Below, piece after piece: positions 32,867 to 42,553 of a stretch of 64,000 nucleotides of DNA. The stretch is taken from NCBI GenBank assembly GCA_035710515.1, contig DASTDE010000002.1, positions 62,001-126,000 on the forward strand, in the 5' to 3' direction. Every line of letters starts with the position of its first letter. Position 1 is the stretch's first letter. The stretch is from Candidatus Rubrimentiphilum sp. Its GTDB lineage: Bacteria > Vulcanimicrobiota > Vulcanimicrobiia > Vulcanimicrobiales > Vulcanimicrobiaceae. The notes beneath the pieces are model-generated. The model did no database searches and had not been told where the DNA came from. It saw only the letters and a program-made list of their open reading frames with translations. The position numbers and the translations under genes are program-made.

Positions 32867-34302
32867 GCGGTCGATCTTCTCCCTGCTGGTGAAGGCTGCG
32901 GCGTTGCAGCTCTGCGCAACAGGTGCCAGGCTAGCGCGACATCGTCACGCGTTGTTTGCAGGTTGCCTATGGCAAGCCGCAGCGCATAACGGTCTCGCAC
33001 TTTGGTATGCGATAGGAACACCTGCCCGCTTGTGTTCACGCTGTCCAGGATGCGCGCATTGAGCTTCTCCAGCTCGGTTTCATCCAAACCGGGCGGCGCA
33101 TAGCGGAAGCAAACAACTGAAAACGGATGCGGCGCGAGTATCTCCCAATCTGTTTCAGCCTCGACCCACTTCGCGAACTCTTGCGCCAGCGCGATGTGGC
33201 GGCGCAAATGCTCGCGTAGACCCTCGGCTCCGAAATACCTCAGCACAAACCACAGCTTCAGCGCGCGAAAGCGACGCCCCAACTGTAAGCCGTATTCCAT
33301 ATAATTGCGGCCGGACTTCTCAGGCGCGAGCAAGATAAACTCAGGAACCAAACTGAAGGCGCGGCGCAGCAACTCGGGATCGCGCACATAGAGTGCGGAG
33401 CAATCCATGGGAACGAACAGCCACTTGTGCGGATTGACGACGATAGAATCCGCCAGATCCGCGCCCGCCAGGATGGAGCGGAACTCGGGAATGATCGCGG
33501 CAATTCCCGCATAGGCTGCGTCCACGTGCAGCCACACGTTGCGCTGCCGCGCGATTGCGGCGATCTCTTCCAAAGGGTCGCGCGACGTTGTCGACGTCGT
33601 GCCGACCGTCGCCACGACCGCCATGGGCCGCATGCCGGCGGCGATGTCTTCGTCCAAGCGCGCCGCCAGCGCGTCGGGACGCATGCGCAACTCCGCGTCG
33701 GTCTCGACACGCACGACGTTCTCGCGCCCCACGCCGAGCGCGATGCACGCCTTTTCGATGTGCGAGTGCGTCTCTTCGGTAATATAGACACGCAAGCGCG
33801 GCAGATCGCGCGCCGCCATTCCCTGCTCGCGGATATGCAGATCCAATGATTCGCGCGCCGCGGCCAGTGCGGTGAATCCACCGATCGAAGCCGTGTCGTA
33901 AATGATTCCTGTAAACTCGTCCGGCAAGCCCATAAGCCGCGCGAGCCAGCGCATCACGACCTCTTCCAGCTCGGTCGCGGCCGGCGAGGTCCGCCACAGC
34001 ATCGCCTTCACGTCGAGCGCGGCCGCCAGCGCTTCCGCCGAAATCGTCACCGGAGCGGCGCTCGTCGCGAAATATGCGAAGAACCGCGGGCTGTTCCAGT
34101 GCGTTATGCCGGGCAAAATGATGCTGTCGAAGTCCGCCATAACCGCCTCGAACGGCTCGGCGCCCTCTGGCGCTTCGGCCGGCAGCCGGGAGCTGACCCC
34201 GCCCGGCGAAACGACGGAAAGCACCGGATAATCGCGTGCGTGCGAAAGATATCGATCGATCCAGGCGCCGACTGCGGCAAACTCGGCAGCGAACTCGCTC
34301 AC
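32863..34302 (-). CDS. PLP-dependent group II decarboxylase (aromatic amino acid type)
   Basis: A 479-residue group II decarboxylase, homologous to aromatic-L-amino-acid, tyrosine and tryptophan decarboxylases. Evidence: SPRFFAYFATSAAP near residue 80, TASIGGFTALAAARE, EETHSHIEKACIALG, ATVGTTSTTSRDPLEEI, the Asp pocket WLHVDAAYAG, the PLP-lysine motif NPHKWLFVPMDCSALYV, and a C-terminal LRLAIGNLQTT. Substrate preference (tryptophan, tyrosine or phenylalanine) cannot be set by eye. GTG start at 34302, 19 bp from the divergent aldo/keto reductase. Confidence 0.9.
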   Translation of the reverse strand: MSEFAAEFAAVGAWIDRYLSHARDYPVLSVVSPGGVSSRLPAEAPEGAEPFEAVMADFDSIILPGITHWNSPRFFAYFATSAAPVTISAEALAAALDVKAMLWRTSPAATELEEVVMRWLARLMGLPDEFTGIIYDTASIGGFTALAAARESLDLHIREQGMAARDLPRLRVYITEETHSHIEKACIALGVGRENVVRVETDAELRMRPDALAARLDEDIAAGMRPMAVVATVGTTSTTSRDPLEEIAAIARQRNVWLHVDAAYAGIAAIIPEFRSILAGADLADSIVVNPHKWLFVPMDCSALYVRDPELLRRAFSLVPEFILLAPEKSGRNYMEYGLQLGRRFRALKLWFVLRYFGAEGLREHLRRHIALAQEFAKWVEAETDWEILAPHPFSVVCFRYAPPGLDETELEKLNARILDSVNTSGQVFLSHTKVRDRYALRLAIGNLQTTRDDVALAWHLLRRAATPQPSPAGRRSTA

Positions 34303-34309
34303 GACGGAG

Positions 34310-34315
34310 TATATT
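34310..34315 (+). promoter_or_regulatory. Likely -10 element of the aldo/keto reductase gene
   Basis: TATATT ends 6 nt before the ATG at 34322, predicting a start of transcription at or within 1-2 nt of the ATG, i.e. a leaderless message. The -35 region would lie inside the divergent decarboxylase. AAGG just before the ATG may be incidental. Confidence 0.4.
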
Positions 34316-34321
34316 AAGGCA

Positions 34322-35353
34322 ATGCACTACCGGACCTACCCCAACAGCGACGTGACCGTCAGCGAAGTCGGCTTCGGCCTGTGGACGACCGCCACGGATT
34401 GGTGGGGCAAGAAAAGCGAAGCCGAGGCGACCGCTTTGCTGCACGAGGCCTTCGATCTCGGTGTGACGCTCTTCGACGCCGCCGATGTCTACGGCAACGG
34501 GCGAAGCGAGGAGCAACTTGCCGCGGCCTTCGCCGGGCGGCGCGACCGCGTCGTCTACGCGACGAAGTTCGGGTACGATTTTTATAACAATCCCGACGCT
34601 AAGCGCGGCGAGCGCGAGCTGCCGCAAGACATCTCGCCGAAGTTCGTGCGCTTCGCGTTGGAAGAATCGCTGCGGCGTTTGCAGACTGACTGCATCGACA
34701 TCTACCAGTTGCACAACGCCCGGCTGACGCAGATCGAGAACGACGCGCTCTTCGAACTGCTCGAAGAGTTCAAAGCCGAAGGCAAGATTCGCATGTACGG
34801 TATCGCATTGGGTCCGGCGATCGGCTGGCTCTACGAGGGCGTGGATGCGGTTGAGAAACGCAACATCGCCTCGCTGCAGATCATTTGGAACATGCTGGAA
34901 CAGTATCCGGGCAACGCGCAGATACAGGCGGCGCGCGACGCCGATTCAGACACCGGCTACATGATCCGCGTTCCTCACTCGAGCGGTATGCTCGAGGGAA
35001 AGTACACCGAGGACACGGTCTTCCCCGAAGGGGACCATCGACGCCACCGTCCGCGCTCGTGGCTGCTCAACGGCGTGAAGAAAGTCGAACAGCTGCGCTT
35101 TTTGGAAACGCCGCAACGCACGCTCGGGCAAGCTGCGATTCAATGGATCCTGGACGAACCGCGCGTCATGACGGTACTGCCGAACATTTACGACCGCGAG
35201 CAGCTCGTCGAATTCGCGAAGGCCGGCGACGCCCCGCCGCTTACGAGCGACGAACTCGCCCGCGTCGCGCAACTCTACGCGGCCAACTTCGGCATCGAAG
35301 AGCCGCCGATGTCGTTTAAAGGCACCATGACGCGAGAAAGGGCTACCGTATAA
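34322..35353 (+). CDS. Aldo/keto reductase
   Basis: NAD(P)H-dependent oxidoreductase of the AKR superfamily, 343 residues, TIM-barrel. The catalytic tetrad is visible: Asp and Tyr in LFDAADVYGNGRSEE (about 50-62), Lys in VVYATKFGYD (about 82), and His in DIYQLHNARL (about 135). The C-terminal cofactor region is QWILDEPRVMTVLPNIYDREQLVEF. The substrate is unknown. TAATG overlap with ridA makes a two-gene operon, divergent from the decarboxylase. Confidence 0.88.
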   Translation: MHYRTYPNSDVTVSEVGFGLWTTATDWWGKKSEAEATALLHEAFDLGVTLFDAADVYGNGRSEEQLAAAFAGRRDRVVYATKFGYDFYNNPDAKRGERELPQDISPKFVRFALEESLRRLQTDCIDIYQLHNARLTQIENDALFELLEEFKAEGKIRMYGIALGPAIGWLYEGVDAVEKRNIASLQIIWNMLEQYPGNAQIQAARDADSDTGYMIRVPHSSGMLEGKYTEDTVFPEGDHRRHRPRSWLLNGVKKVEQLRFLETPQRTLGQAAIQWILDEPRVMTVLPNIYDREQLVEFAKAGDAPPLTSDELARVAQLYAANFGIEEPPMSFKGTMTRERATV

Positions 35354-35733
35354 TGTCTGAACCGATCCGCACGGAAAAAGGTCCCCCACCCATCGGTCCG
35401 TACAGCCAGGCGATTCGCGCGAACGGTTACGTCTTCGTTAGCGGCATGATCCCGATCGATCCGCAAACCGGAAAACTCGCCGGCTCGGATGTCGCGGCGC
35501 AAGCCGAGCGCGCCTTGCAAAATCTCGGCGCCGTCCTTGAAGCTGCGGGCCTCGGTTTCGACGATGTCGTCAAAACAACGGTGTTCTTGCTGGATATGAA
35601 CGACTTCGCGCCCATGAATGCCGTCTACGCCAAATACTTTGACGCGAACAAACCCGCACGCTCGACCGTCGCGGTTGCCGGTTTACCGAAAGGCGCTCGC
35701 GTCGAGATCGACGCTATTGCCGCAACGCGCTAG
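35353..35733 (+). CDS. ridA: RidA (YjgF/YER057c/UK114) enamine/imine deaminase
   Basis: A 126-residue trimeric protein that hydrolyses reactive enamines and imines released by PLP enzymes such as threonine dehydratase. Signature: PIGPYSQAIRANGYVFVSG near the N-terminus; the active-site Arg region is PARSTVAVAGLPKGARVEID near the C-terminus. The ATG overlaps the stop of the reductase (TAATG). The stop overlaps the convergent TPR gene by 4 nt. Confidence 0.95.
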   Translation: MSEPIRTEKGPPPIGPYSQAIRANGYVFVSGMIPIDPQTGKLAGSDVAAQAERALQNLGAVLEAAGLGFDDVVKTTVFLLDMNDFAPMNAVYAKYFDANKPARSTVAVAGLPKGARVEIDAIAATR

Positions 35734-36923
35734 GGCGTAACCCGCAGACCGGTGTGTTCGAGCGCCGCGACGCGTTCTTTGGCCAGAACTTGTACCGTCG
35801 GATCGTAGGAACCCGCAGCTAGTTTGAATTGCTGGGCCGCCATAGTCTGGTTGCCCTGACGCGAATAGACGTCGCCTAAGATGAAGTGCAGCCGTCCGTC
35901 TTCGGGCGCTACGGCCAGCCCCTTCAGCAACGCGGACTGCGCGAGTTCGTAAAAGCCGTGACTATTGTAGTCCAGGCCCAGGTTGATATACGCCTCGGGT
36001 GCATACGGATAGACGGTCATCGATTGCACGTAATACGCAACAGCCTTTTTCCAGTCGCCGTTAACGTCGGACAAGTAACCGATGTTGACGAGCGCCTCGC
36101 CGCGTTCGGGTTGCAGACGGTGCGCGATGGTCAGAATATTGGCGGCCAGCGCGTACTGCTTGCTTTCAAGATAGGATGCGCCCAAGTTATCCGCGCACGC
36201 GTAGTTGCTGGGATCGCGGCCTAAGCACTTTCCGAATGCGTCGATCGCCATGTCGTAGTTCTGCTGATCGAGATAGGCGCGGCCCAAGTCGTTAAGCGCT
36301 TGCAGCGAACTGGGATCTTCGCTCAGCGCGCGCGCGAAATATCTCAGGGCGAGATCGGTCTGGTGAACGGACAAGTAGAGCTGCCCCAGCTCTAACGCCG
36401 CGTCGGGGTCGGTCGGATAGTCTATCGTCGCTTTTTCGCGTTCGTATTTATAACGATCGAAATCGCCTTTGCGAATATGCAAAAGCACGAGGTCCGGAAC
36501 CGAGTCGGTCCCCGGCAGGCTGCGATTGAACTCATCGATTGCCGCGTCCAGTTTGTTTTCGGTCGCGTACACCGAGCCGAGCCGGTTGTGCGTCTCTTTA
36601 TCTTTGGGCGCGTAGGTGAGGATGTGTCTGTATTGCTCTTCAGCGCGGTTCAGCTCGCCGTGCCGGTAATACAGATCTCCAAGCAAGCGCTCGGGTCCGA
36701 CTTCCCCGGGATGCCCCGCTACGTAGATCCCAAGCTCGCGAATGGCGCCGTCAAGGTCGCCGGCAGCGACTCGCTCGCGCGCAGCCTGAACTGCTCCCAG
36801 AGGGTCGGATGGTAGGACGGCTCGATCTTGCGGGTTGACGACGACCGTCCCGGCGCGCAGCGCGCCTGCGGGTACCGCCGCCAAACAGAACACCGCTAAG
36901 ACCGCAAACGTGAATCGCTGCAT
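35730..36923 (-). CDS. Exported TPR-repeat protein
   Basis: A 397-residue protein with a signal peptide (MQRFTFAVLAVFCLAAVPAGALRA) and at least eight tetratricopeptide repeats from about residue 47 to 380 (e.g. LLGDLYYRHGELNRAEEQYR, NDLGRAYLDQQNYDMAIDAF, INLGLDYNSHGFYELAQSAL). A periplasmic scaffold is likely; the binding partner is unknown. It lies 42 nt downstream of nuoN on the same strand, so it might be co-transcribed with the complex I operon. Confidence 0.8.
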   Translation of the reverse strand: MQRFTFAVLAVFCLAAVPAGALRAGTVVVNPQDRAVLPSDPLGAVQAARERVAAGDLDGAIRELGIYVAGHPGEVGPERLLGDLYYRHGELNRAEEQYRHILTYAPKDKETHNRLGSVYATENKLDAAIDEFNRSLPGTDSVPDLVLLHIRKGDFDRYKYEREKATIDYPTDPDAALELGQLYLSVHQTDLALRYFARALSEDPSSLQALNDLGRAYLDQQNYDMAIDAFGKCLGRDPSNYACADNLGASYLESKQYALAANILTIAHRLQPERGEALVNIGYLSDVNGDWKKAVAYYVQSMTVYPYAPEAYINLGLDYNSHGFYELAQSALLKGLAVAPEDGRLHFILGDVYSRQGNQTMAAQQFKLAAGSYDPTVQVLAKERVAALEHTGLRVTP

Positions 36924-36965
36924 GGTCTTGCCTCTTTTTTGCGCCGCGTCTCCTATTGTATCGGT

Positions 36966-38384
36966 CTATCTCACCAACGGCAATACGTTGCTTGGCGTCA
37001 GCGGATAGAAAGTCATGGCCAGCACGAACAGCGCGCACAGGGCCACGGCGGCGTAGGCGAGCGGAGCGCGCGCCCGCACCGTCTGGACGGGGTGGTCGTG
37101 CGGGTCGTACATCACCCGGATGACCTTGAAGTACGCGTAGAGCGAGATGGCCGTGCCCGCGATAAGCAGGGCGGCAAGCCAAGCGTACCCCGCGTTCACG
37201 TTGGCAGAGAGGATCAGAATTTTGCCCAGGAAGCCGGCCGTCGGCGGAAAGCCGGCCAGCGCCAGCAAGAAGAAACTCATCGCCGCTGCCAGGACCGGCC
37301 GCCGCTGAGCCAGGCCGCGGAATGCCGCGACTTGCGCGCCCTCTTCGCGGTCGCTCGAGAGCACCGCGATAACCGCGAACGCGCCCAGATTCATGAACAT
37401 GTACGCGGCCAAATAGTAAATGGCATAACGCATGCCGAGTGCTGATGCACCCGCGAGCGCAGCCACCATGTAGCCGGCCTGCGCGATTCCCGAATAAGCC
37501 AGCAATCGTTTGAGATCGGTCTGCGCGAGCATCGCCAGGTTTCCGCCGATCATCGAAATGCCGGCGATCACAAAAAACGGCAGCAGCATCTTGTGGCCCG
37601 CGGGCAACGCGTAAGCGAAGCGCGCAAACACGGCGAGCGCCCCAGCTTTGGTGACCACGCTCATGAACGCGGTAACCGGAAGCGGCGCGCCTTCGTACAC
37701 GTCGGGCGACCACACGTGGAAGGGCATCAAACTCAGCTTGAAGGCAATGCCGGCTAAAAAGAAACCACCGCCCAACCAATACAGCGGATTGGAAACCAAA
37801 CTCGGCGCGGCAAGACTGGCGAGCGTGACGCTTCCGGTTGCGCCAAAAAGCAGCGCCATGCCGAACAACAAGAAGCCGGAGGCGGTTGACGAGAGGATCA
37901 AATATTTGAGCGCGGATTCTTGCGACGTCGGACGATCGGCCAAACCGCAAAGGCAATAGAGCGCCAGCGAAAGCAGTTCCAAGCCGAGGAAGATCGTCAT
38001 AAGGTTAGCCGCTCCGGCCATCAGCATCGCGCCGCTGGTGCTCCAGAGCATTAACGCAGTTACTCCAGCCATGCGATCGGACTTGCCGAACGTACCGTAG
38101 AGCGCCAGCGAAACGATCGCCGCGAACACGATGATCTCTTCGAAGACAACCGCGAATCCGCCCAGCACGAATCCGCCGTTGAACGCATTATAGTTGTGTC
38201 CGTAGGTCGTGGCCGCAAACGCGCCGGCCGCGACCAGCACGGCCATGCCGATCGCGATCGAAACGAAGCGCGGGGCGTTCTTTGGCCAGATCAAGTCGAC
38301 GAGCAGTACCGCCAGCGCACCGGCGCCCACCATCAACAGCGGAAGAACGGCCAGCCAATCCTCGTGCGCGATGAAGTTCGGCAT
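36966..38384 (-). CDS. nuoN: NADH-quinone oxidoreductase subunit N
   Basis: A 472-residue antiporter-like proton-pumping subunit with about 14 membrane helices. Recognisable segments: ASGFLLFGMALLFGATGS, FKLSLMPFHVWSPDVYEGAP, VTAFMSVVTKAGALAVFAR (conserved Lys) and AQTDLKRLLAYSGIAQAGYM. The ATG at 38384 overlaps the nuoM stop (TGATG); the frame is open upstream inside nuoM. Last gene of the nuo operon. Confidence 0.95.
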   Translation of the reverse strand: MPNFIAHEDWLAVLPLLMVGAGALAVLLVDLIWPKNAPRFVSIAIGMAVLVAAGAFAATTYGHNYNAFNGGFVLGGFAVVFEEIIVFAAIVSLALYGTFGKSDRMAGVTALMLWSTSGAMLMAGAANLMTIFLGLELLSLALYCLCGLADRPTSQESALKYLILSSTASGFLLFGMALLFGATGSVTLASLAAPSLVSNPLYWLGGGFFLAGIAFKLSLMPFHVWSPDVYEGAPLPVTAFMSVVTKAGALAVFARFAYALPAGHKMLLPFFVIAGISMIGGNLAMLAQTDLKRLLAYSGIAQAGYMVAALAGASALGMRYAIYYLAAYMFMNLGAFAVIAVLSSDREEGAQVAAFRGLAQRRPVLAAAMSFFLLALAGFPPTAGFLGKILILSANVNAGYAWLAALLIAGTAISLYAYFKVIRVMYDPHDHPVQTVRARAPLAYAAVALCALFVLAMTFYPLTPSNVLPLVR

Positions 38385-39760
38385 CAACGCACCATTGCGG
38401 CTAAGATAGCATGCGGATAAATCCCGATCACGAGCAGCGCAACCAGCAGCGGCGCGACCGCGAGGCCCTCGATGAGCGTCAAGTCCGGCCGCTTCGGCAG
38501 ATCGGGAACCTCCGGACCGTTGATCGCGTCTTGCAGCAGCCGCAGCATGTATGCCGAGGCGATCACGATCGGAACGAGCGCGATCAGCGCCGGCCAAAAG
38601 TATCCGGCGCGGAAGACGCCGGTCAAAATCACGATCTCGCCGACGAATCCGGCCAGCCCGGGCAGCCCCAGCGCAGCCAGCGCGGCGATGGTAAACGCGC
38701 CGGCCAGTTTCGGATTATTCTTTCCCAGCCCGCCGAGCTGCAGAATCGAGCGCGTCTCTTCACGCTCCTCAATGTAGCCGAGTATCAGGAAGAGCGCGGC
38801 GCTAAAGAGCCCGTGCGCGACAATGTAGACGATCGCGCCTTGTATGGCGATTGGATTGAGGCTTGCGATCGCCAAGACAATTAACCCCAGGTGCGAGAGC
38901 GAGGAGTAGGCGACGATGCGTTTTCCGTCGGTCTGTGTCAAAGCGATATACGCGCCGTAGAGCAGCGAGATCAACGCCAAGACTATGAGCAGGCCGCGGA
39001 ACTCGATCATCGCGCTGCGTAAGAACGGCAGCGCGATAACGATGAAACCGTACACACCGGCTTTGGACTGCACGGCGCTGATCACCGCGACCATCGGTGA
39101 AGGCGTTTCGGCGTAGGTGATCGGCATCCACGTGTGGAGCGGCCAAAGCGGCGTTTTCACCGCAAACGCAAATGCAAATCCGGCAAAGATCCACGGCGCC
39201 CACGCGCCCGTGAATTGATGCGTCGAACCGATGACGTCCGTCGATCCGCTCAGAATGCCGAAGGCCGCCGTCGCGAGCAACAGCGTTAAACCGCCGGAGA
39301 AATTATAGATGATGAAGCGCCACGCCGTTTCGCGGTGCGCCCCCCACTCTACCAGCGCAAAGAACGGCGGAATGAGCATCAGATCCCAGAACAGCGCGAA
39401 CGCCAGCACATCGCGCGCCGTGAATACGCCCATCATCGTGCCTTCGAGCAGCAGCAGCAACGCGATCATCGTGCGCGTCTGCGTCAAATTCGTTGCGAGA
39501 ATCGCACAGAACGTGCAGAGTGCCAGCAACAGGACCAGCCACAGCGAAACGCCGCTCCACGCGAAATGCAGCGAAGAGGTAAACGGGCGGGACAGCCAGC
39601 GCACGGTGAACGCTCCGTCGCTGTGTGCTACGAGCGGCAGCGCGAACGTCAGCGCAGCCACGGCGCAGCCGGCAATGCGGCTGATCGTGCGATCGGTTTT
39701 CGGCAGTGCGAACAGCGCGCAGCCTACCACGATTGGCAGCAGGATCAGCACGAGAACCAT
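38384..39760 (-). CDS. nuoM: NADH-quinone oxidoreductase subunit M
   Basis: A 458-residue antiporter-like subunit. It carries LWPLHTWMPITYAETPSPMV, AVISAVQSKAGVYGF (proton-channel Lys), ALTQTDGKRIVAYSSLSHLG and AHGLFSAALFLILGYIEER. Glu in the FALVEW segment matches the conserved TM5 acid. The ATG overlaps the nuoL stop (TGATG). It is slightly shorter than E. coli NuoM (about 509). Confidence 0.95.
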   Translation of the reverse strand: MVLVLILLPIVVGCALFALPKTDRTISRIAGCAVAALTFALPLVAHSDGAFTVRWLSRPFTSSLHFAWSGVSLWLVLLLALCTFCAILATNLTQTRTMIALLLLLEGTMMGVFTARDVLAFALFWDLMLIPPFFALVEWGAHRETAWRFIIYNFSGGLTLLLATAAFGILSGSTDVIGSTHQFTGAWAPWIFAGFAFAFAVKTPLWPLHTWMPITYAETPSPMVAVISAVQSKAGVYGFIVIALPFLRSAMIEFRGLLIVLALISLLYGAYIALTQTDGKRIVAYSSLSHLGLIVLAIASLNPIAIQGAIVYIVAHGLFSAALFLILGYIEEREETRSILQLGGLGKNNPKLAGAFTIAALAALGLPGLAGFVGEIVILTGVFRAGYFWPALIALVPIVIASAYMLRLLQDAINGPEVPDLPKRPDLTLIEGLAVAPLLVALLVIGIYPHAILAAMVR

Positions 39761-41634
39761 CAGTGCACGGCCCCTTGCAGCGCATAGTAGATCGCAAACG
39801 CGGCGGCGCCGAGAACGACAACCAGCGCGTACGATCGCAATAGCCCGGTTTGCACGCCGCGAACGACGTTGGCGAGGTCGAGGCTGGCGCCGACGACGCC
39901 GCGCACCGCGCCGTCGATGAAATCGGGATCGAACCAGCTGCCGAAGAATCGTCCGAGCGCCTGCGATGGCTTCACAACGAGCCAGTCGATGATTTCATCG
40001 AAGTAAAAGAGTTTCACGAGCGGAGCGGGCAGGCGTTCCGATTCGAGCTGGAGCCGTGCGGGCGCATCGGCAAGCGCCGCCGGCGTGGCGTAACGCAGAT
40101 ACGCGATCGCGATACCGGCAGCCATTACGGCGAAGAGGATGACGGTCGTCCACAATTCACTGATCGCAACCGGCGGCAGGTTCTCTTTAGGAAATGTCTG
40201 CGCGAAGAGGCGCGACCACAGCGAGTTCGAGCCGGCCATCACGTAGCCCGCAATCACCGCAAAGACGCCGAGAATTGCAACTGGCGCGGCCATGATCCAC
40301 GACGGCGCGTGCGGTGCGTCATGCTCGTCGTGCGCTGTTGCCGTTCCGCCGCGATACGTTCCGAAAAACGTCACGAAGAACAGCCGGAACATGTAGTAGG
40401 CGGTAATTCCGGCCGTAATGATGCCGGCCGCGTACAGCCACGGATGTCCGTGCTCGAGCGCGCCGTATACTACCGCGTCCTTGCTGAAGAATCCGGAGAA
40501 GCCCGGGAATCCGCTAATCGCCAGCACGGAGGCGAACATCGCCCAAAATGCCACCGGAGCGCGCGTACGCATGCCGCCCATGCGCCGGATGTCTTGCTCG
40601 TCCGCGAGCTGATGGATCACGATGCCGGCGCCCAAGAACAGGCACGCTTTAAAGAACGCGTGCGTGAAGAAATGCGCGACGCCGGCTTGATATGCGGTGA
40701 CGCCGACGCCCATAATCATGTAGCCGATCTGCGACATGGTCGAATAGGCCAGAATCCGTTTGATGTCCCATTGCGCCATGCCGAGCAGCGCGCCGGCGAG
40801 CGCGGTTAAGCCGCCGATCGTTCCGACGAGCATCTGCGCTTCGTGTGAGGCGCTCCACAGTGGCCAGCAACGCGCCACCAGATAGACACCGGCGGTCACC
40901 ATGGTGGCCGCGTGGATCAGCGCTGAAACGGGCGTCGGACCTTCCATCGCGTCGGGCAACCACGTGTGCAGCGGAATCTGCGCCGATTTTGCAGCCGCGC
41001 CGATAAAGAGAAATACGCATACCCAGACGAGCCAACCATCGAGCGCGCCAACGTTGCTAAAGACGCTGGCGAACGAGAGCGATCCGATCTTCGCGAATAT
41101 CATGAAGATGGCGAACATCATGCCGACGTCGCCGACGACGTTGATGACGAAGGCCTTGCGCGCGGCTGCGACAGCCGTCGGCTTATAGAACCAGAAACCG
41201 ATCAGGAAGTAGGACGCTAGTCCGACCAGTCCCCAGCCCACGAGCAAGCCGACGAAGTTGTCCGACAGCACGAGCGTCAACATCGCGAAAACAAAGAAAT
41301 TCATGTAGGCGAAGAATCGCGCGATAGCCGGGTCAGACCACATATAGCCGATCGAGTAAAACAGAATGAGGAAACCGACTCCGGTGATGATCAGCGTCCA
41401 AATCAGCGAGAGCGGGTCCAATAGCAATCCGAAATCAAACCCGGCCATCCACGAAAACAGGTGTTGATGCGCGCCGGCACCCGTTGCTGCATTCCACTCC
41501 GCCAGCGCCGCCACAAACGATAAACCAACCGCGGCGCTGCCGATAATTCCGGCCATCCGTTTGAGCTGCGGCCCGAAGGTCCAGTTCACGATCGCGGCGG
41601 CCAACGGCAAGAGCCAGATGAGGAGCAGCGTCAT
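39760..41634 (-). CDS. nuoL: NADH-quinone oxidoreductase subunit L
   Basis: A 624-residue distal proton-pumping subunit with a long C-terminal lateral helix. Evidence: GWGLVGLASYFLIGFW (TM5 Glu position substituted locally by Gly/Leu context), KSAQIPLHTWLPDAMEGPTPV, SALIHAATMVTAGVYLVAR, GMAQWDIKRILAYSTMSQIG and AHFFTHAFFKACLFLGAG. Length matches the family. Start at 41634, ATGA overlap with nuoK. Confidence 0.95.
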   Translation of the reverse strand: MTLLLIWLLPLAAAIVNWTFGPQLKRMAGIIGSAAVGLSFVAALAEWNAATGAGAHQHLFSWMAGFDFGLLLDPLSLIWTLIITGVGFLILFYSIGYMWSDPAIARFFAYMNFFVFAMLTLVLSDNFVGLLVGWGLVGLASYFLIGFWFYKPTAVAAARKAFVINVVGDVGMMFAIFMIFAKIGSLSFASVFSNVGALDGWLVWVCVFLFIGAAAKSAQIPLHTWLPDAMEGPTPVSALIHAATMVTAGVYLVARCWPLWSASHEAQMLVGTIGGLTALAGALLGMAQWDIKRILAYSTMSQIGYMIMGVGVTAYQAGVAHFFTHAFFKACLFLGAGIVIHQLADEQDIRRMGGMRTRAPVAFWAMFASVLAISGFPGFSGFFSKDAVVYGALEHGHPWLYAAGIITAGITAYYMFRLFFVTFFGTYRGGTATAHDEHDAPHAPSWIMAAPVAILGVFAVIAGYVMAGSNSLWSRLFAQTFPKENLPPVAISELWTTVILFAVMAAGIAIAYLRYATPAALADAPARLQLESERLPAPLVKLFYFDEIIDWLVVKPSQALGRFFGSWFDPDFIDGAVRGVVGASLDLANVVRGVQTGLLRSYALVVVLGAAAFAIYYALQGAVH

Positions 41635-41951
41635 CCTTTCATCGCCGCCACTTCGTCAACGTCCACATTTGACCGATTACGGAATACGATGACGACGATC
41701 GCAAGACCGATCGCTGCTTCCGCGGCCGCAACGGTGATGACCAGAAACGCGAAGATGTGGCCGGCGTTATTTAGCCAGGCCCGAGCAAAAGCGAGGAACA
41801 ACAAGTTGGCGGCATTCCACATGAGCTCGATGCTCATGAGCATGATGAGCGGGTTGCGCCGCAACAAGACGCCGGCCACGCCGATGAAGAAAATCACCGC
41901 CGATAAGCCGATGTAATTCCCAAGCGCGACCGGCAGCAGCTCGGGATGCAT
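41631..41951 (-). CDS. nuoK: NADH-quinone oxidoreductase subunit K
   Basis: A 106-residue, three-helix subunit. Conserved MLMSIELMWNAANLLFLAF carries the functionally important Glu in helix 2, and ITVAAAEAAIGLAIVVIVFR has the helix 3 Glu. TAATG overlap with nuoJ and ATGA overlap with nuoL. Confidence 0.95.
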   Translation of the reverse strand: MHPELLPVALGNYIGLSAVIFFIGVAGVLLRRNPLIMLMSIELMWNAANLLFLAFARAWLNNAGHIFAFLVITVAAAEAAIGLAIVVIVFRNRSNVDVDEVAAMKG

Positions 41952-42553
41952 TACTCTTCGCCCCCGCGCACGATCGCTTCGCGCATCTCGCGTTCGACAA
42001 TCCGCGCACGCCGCCGGGTCGGAACGTACGGGGCAAAGTCGCCGGCGAGCAAGATGACGCCGATAACGGCCACCATAAGAATGAAGGCCGTGATTTCAAA
42101 CGGCAGCAGATTTGCCGTGAACAGCGCGAAGCCGAAATCGGCCACCGAACCGAAAACACCGGCAGCACCGACGGGGCCGGCCGCCACTCCGTGAATGACA
42201 GGCACGACCGTGGGCGCACGTGAGATGCCGTACCCGACAAAGCCCAGCATAACCGCGATAATAAGCGTGGCCGGCGCAGCCATCTTCGGCAGGCGATCGG
42301 GACCGAGCGTGAACGGCGCGACGCCGCTCGACAGCAGCGCGATCACGAAGACGAAGAGCATCAGAATCGCGCCGCTATAAACGATGAGCTGTATCACCGC
42401 CAAGAACTCGGCCGACAGCATGAAGTACATGATGGCCAGAAAACAAAAATGGACGAGCAAGCCGGCAACGCTATGCACCGGCTTCTCCGCCGTAATCACC
42501 CACATCGCCGAAGCGACGAGCAGCACCGCCAAGATCCAAAACGCAACCGTCAC
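41951..42553 (-). CDS. nuoJ: NADH-quinone oxidoreductase subunit J
   Basis: A 200-residue, five-helix subunit. Conserved helix 3 region LVIQ-type: AEFLAVIQLIVYSGAILMLF, then VFVIALLSSG. I start it at GTG 42553 (VTVAFWILAVLLVASAMWV), which overlaps the nuoI stop (GTGA); an in-frame ATG at 42598 lies inside nuoI and adds a polar leader atypical of the family. Confidence 0.92.
   Translation of the reverse strand: MTVAFWILAVLLVASAMWVITAEKPVHSVAGLLVHFCFLAIMYFMLSAEFLAVIQLIVYSGAILMLFVFVIALLSSGVAPFTLGPDRLPKMAAPATLIIAVMLGFVGYGISRAPTVVPVIHGVAAGPVGAAGVFGSVADFGFALFTANLLPFEITAFILMVAVIGVILLAGDFAPYVPTRRRARIVEREMREAIVRGGEE

Noticed and set aside
33341-34714. 457-residue minus-strand frame across the decarboxylase and reductase
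   Set aside because: Alternate frame of two genes with intact catalytic motifs; Arg-rich shadow.
36751-37956. 401-residue minus-strand frame inside nuoN
   Set aside because: Shifted frame of nuoN; low-complexity Arg/Ala/Gly composition and no membrane pattern.
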